A stretch of DNA of 64,000 nucleotides from Plasmodiophora brassicae. Its lineage: Eukaryota > Endomyxa > Phytomyxea > Plasmodiophorida > Plasmodiophoridae. This document shows, in pieces, positions 61,724 to 64,000 of this stretch (within the stretch, counting starts at the first letter, position 1; the number at the start of each line of letters is the position of its first letter). The notes under the pieces were generated by a model that saw only the letters and a list, made by a program, of their open reading frames with translations, had not been told where the DNA came from and made no database searches. Both the position numbers and the translations under genes were made by a program. The stretch is from NCBI GenBank assembly GCA_039704465.1, contig JASFAU010000008.1:124001-188000 (forward strand). Reading direction: 5' to 3'.

Positions 61724-64000
61724 TTATGCCAGTCTGGGGCGGCGAAGCGATGCGTGCCCGTCGAGGATGCTGGACGGGCGCCGGCGCCTGCGGCCGGTGG
61801 ACCCGGAGGGGTCCAGGGCGCCAATGCTGTCCTGCAGGCTCCGCAGGTGTTCCCGAGCGGTAAGGATTTTCTCGTCGATCCTGTGATGTCGGTGTTAGGC
61901 GGTGGCGTGCAGCAGCAGGCGGCGTAGCACAGACCTGGCGCTTTCGTCGTTGAGCTGCTGCGCCTCGTTGAACAGGGCTCGCTCGTCGTCGCACATGCGC
62001 ATGTACTTCTCAATGTCGTCGATGCGCCTGACGAGTCTGTCCTGTGTCGCGAGCAAATCGACCGGATGGACGCTGACGACGCTCGGCAGCATTTCGGCGA
62101 ACGACTTGATGCGGTCGCCCAGGCGCCCGTTCGATGCGACAACCCCGCCGTCATACGTGAGCAGTGTGCCACACCAGACGTTGTGGCGAATGGCGTACTG
62201 CTTGAACGACATCGCGTCCTGGTACGTGTCCATGACCTCGAACCCTTGGAGGAAGTTGCCGCAGACCTTCTCGAACACTTTGTCGTCGACTTGCGGATGT
62301 TTCCGGACGAGCGAGGACAGCGGTCGTGGGTCCCGACCCGACCAGGTCTTACGAGGCCCACGAGATTTCATCCAGGGCGGGTCACGTTGTGTCCGACGCG
62401 GTGACCTCATCGATGACTGCCACGGGAGCGTCAGACCGGACGAAGACCAGCATGACACTTGTGCGGTACTGTTACCAGATCGAAATGGGCGTTCGGGCGT
62501 AACGACGTGGAGGCGGATGCCGAGATCTGCGTGTAGATGGCACCATTGAGGTTGCCTGGGCCCAGGGCGTGCGTAACGAGGCGGGCATCCTCCCGGTTGG
62601 CACACGTGATGCACTGGCCGACGATCGCAGCGAAGTTCGGGACGCGCCTGTAGACATTGTAGTTAGGCGGGCGGGGCATCTCGTAGGACATCTCCTTGAT
62701 CTTCTGATGAACAGCCCCGAGCTCCAGCCGGGCTTCGCTCAGCATCAGAAAGGAGTCAAACTGCTGTCCAGCGGGGCAGTGCTGCACGCTGATGACCTGG
62801 ATACGATCTCGAAGACTCAGCATGTTGTAATTCTTCTCCTCGTACAGGCTAGCGACGCGTGTCAGTTCGGCCTGCAACTTGCGAATCTCCTCCTTCAGCA
62901 GGGCCTCTTGCGCCTTCAACGCTGAGTGCTCACTCTGTTCTTGCGCATCCGGGGAATAGAAGAATCTCAACGATGCCGGCTGAATATTCGGGTGCGAATG
63001 CAGCTTGAACATGAGGGTGTGACTTCCGGATGGCAGGTTGGCGTTTGGGTTGATCCGGAGGCCGACGATGACTATCGAGTCGCCAGCAGCAGAGAGGGAC
63101 AGCCTGGGTTTGCACAGAGGAGTGCCGCCGTAATCCTTCACCTGAAACACACCACCAGTCTCGATAAGATGCCCAAATTGCCACCGGATGCGACTCAGGA
63201 CGAACCACACATGCGAGCTGCTCTTTGGCGGATTCGTCCATCGGATCACCAGTCAGGTTGTTGAACCTGTCCGCAAAGTACAACGATATGACATCGGGAA
63301 TGGCACTGCGGGAGTCCGTTGCCTGGGCCTGAGAGTCCGAAGAACCGCCGCCGTTCGAGCGCGCAATGAGCCTAAATGGTTGGCATGGGACAACCCTGAG
63401 CACGCCGGTCGATCGCGTAATCGTTCTCTCGTTGACATCAGGGAGTAGCTCGAGGACGGACTCGTCGCTTTCGTTGTAGCTGCGATAATCGGCGCTTAGA
63501 AACCACGAGGTTCACCGAATGCGCATGATACGTACTGGACGATCAGCTCGAACTGTGTGACATGCTGGATTCTGCCATGAGGACAGAACCTGAACACTGT
63601 CGCGTCGGCACCTCCTACGGCTACAACCTCGTACAGGTCATCAGCGGGCGTTTCGGTGGAATCTCCTACAGGGTTGGTCAGCAACCATCGTCGCATCAAA
63701 ACGACGGGCAAGACGTACGAAGTTGTGACAGCCACAGGTTCCGAAGAATTTCATGATGCGAAAGCAGGTCGATCCGCTGGCCTCGACAGTCGACGAGGTG
63801 GCCCTGAATAACGGGCAACGGGTCTTCGGCGCGGATCGCAGTCTGGACAGGCTCGAGGACAATCCCACAGACCTGTCGTAGCCATGGCTGCGGGGCGGAA
63901 CGAATCAGCAACAGAGAGAGAAGATGCAAACCGCACCTGTCAACGTACCCTGATCGAGACAAAACGAAGGACATATGGCTGAATGCAATCTCTTCGGTTC
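61724..64000 (-). CDS. SMC-hinge protein (SMCHD1/GMI1/DMS3 type), 3' part
   Basis: The gene runs off the right edge, so its 5' part, where family members carry a GHKL ATPase, is not seen. The last exons are resolved: ...-62476, 62353-62416, 61935-62289 and 61724-61880, with 59-, 63- and 54-nt introns in agreeing phases. Ig-like/beta segments (GDSIVIVGLRINPNANLPSGSHTL) come first. A coiled coil follows (LKEEIRKLQAELTRVASLYEEKNYNML). Next is the split SMC-type hinge (NFAAIVGQCITCANREDARLV ... VMDTYQDAMSFKQY ... LLTYDGGVVASNGRLGDR), then a second coiled coil. Family members act in chromatin silencing or repair. The exon path upstream of 62476 is only approximate. Confidence 0.7.

Noticed and set aside
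1..64000. CRISPR arrays, bacterial operons, ribosomal RNA genes, telomeric repeats
   Set aside because: None seen; the introns and gene families are eukaryotic.

Overview
This is nuclear DNA from a GC-rich eukaryote. Every multi-exon gene I could resolve has GT-AG introns of about 50-70 nt, and in each gene the exon phases close exactly. The window also carries chromodomain Ty3/gypsy retrotransposons and a SINE-like family. Two ciliary genes (Chibby-like and CFAP141-like) imply a flagellated life stage. Secreted HECT-type proteins and a nuclease-like/kinase protein family fit a zoosporic, possibly parasitic protist. A plasmodiophorid or other rhizarian is my best guess, but this is inference only.

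Layout. 1-14.7 kb is a mosaic of truncated blocks: a broken gypsy-B copy, a truncated kinase-like gene (unit 0), a truncated TRP-type channel gene split by a young gypsy-A element (5079-10316), a SINE, and kinase unit 1. 14.7-21.3 kb is ordinary gene-dense DNA: a kinase N-lobe fragment, CFAP141 (interrupted by a SINE), MYG1, GLRX3/PICOT and the intact TRP-type channel. 21.6-26.3 kb is a SINE plus kinase unit 2. 26.6-32.2 kb is a gypsy-B element with 87-bp LTRs. 32.2-43 kb is gene-poor repeats around kinase unit 3. 43-47.3 kb holds two small genes, a long inverted repeat and the splicing factor PLRG1.

47.8-58.7 kb is the most striking part. Four tandem same-strand genes each encode a signal peptide, a variable linker and a divergent HECT ubiquitin-ligase domain. 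They share two phase-0 introns, and the predicted catalytic Cys is residue 14 of exon 3 in all four. 58.9-64 kb holds a Chibby-like gene, a TauE/SafE-type transporter and the 3' part of an SMCHD1/GMI1-type SMC-hinge gene.

The housekeeping genes (MYG1, GLRX3, PLRG1, TauE, SMC-hinge, Chibby) do not form one pathway. The accessory theme is expansion of two candidate effector-like families: HECT genes by tandem duplication, and kinase-like genes by duplication of a multi-kb block. Several single-base frame breaks lie in homopolymers and may be residual sequencing error.
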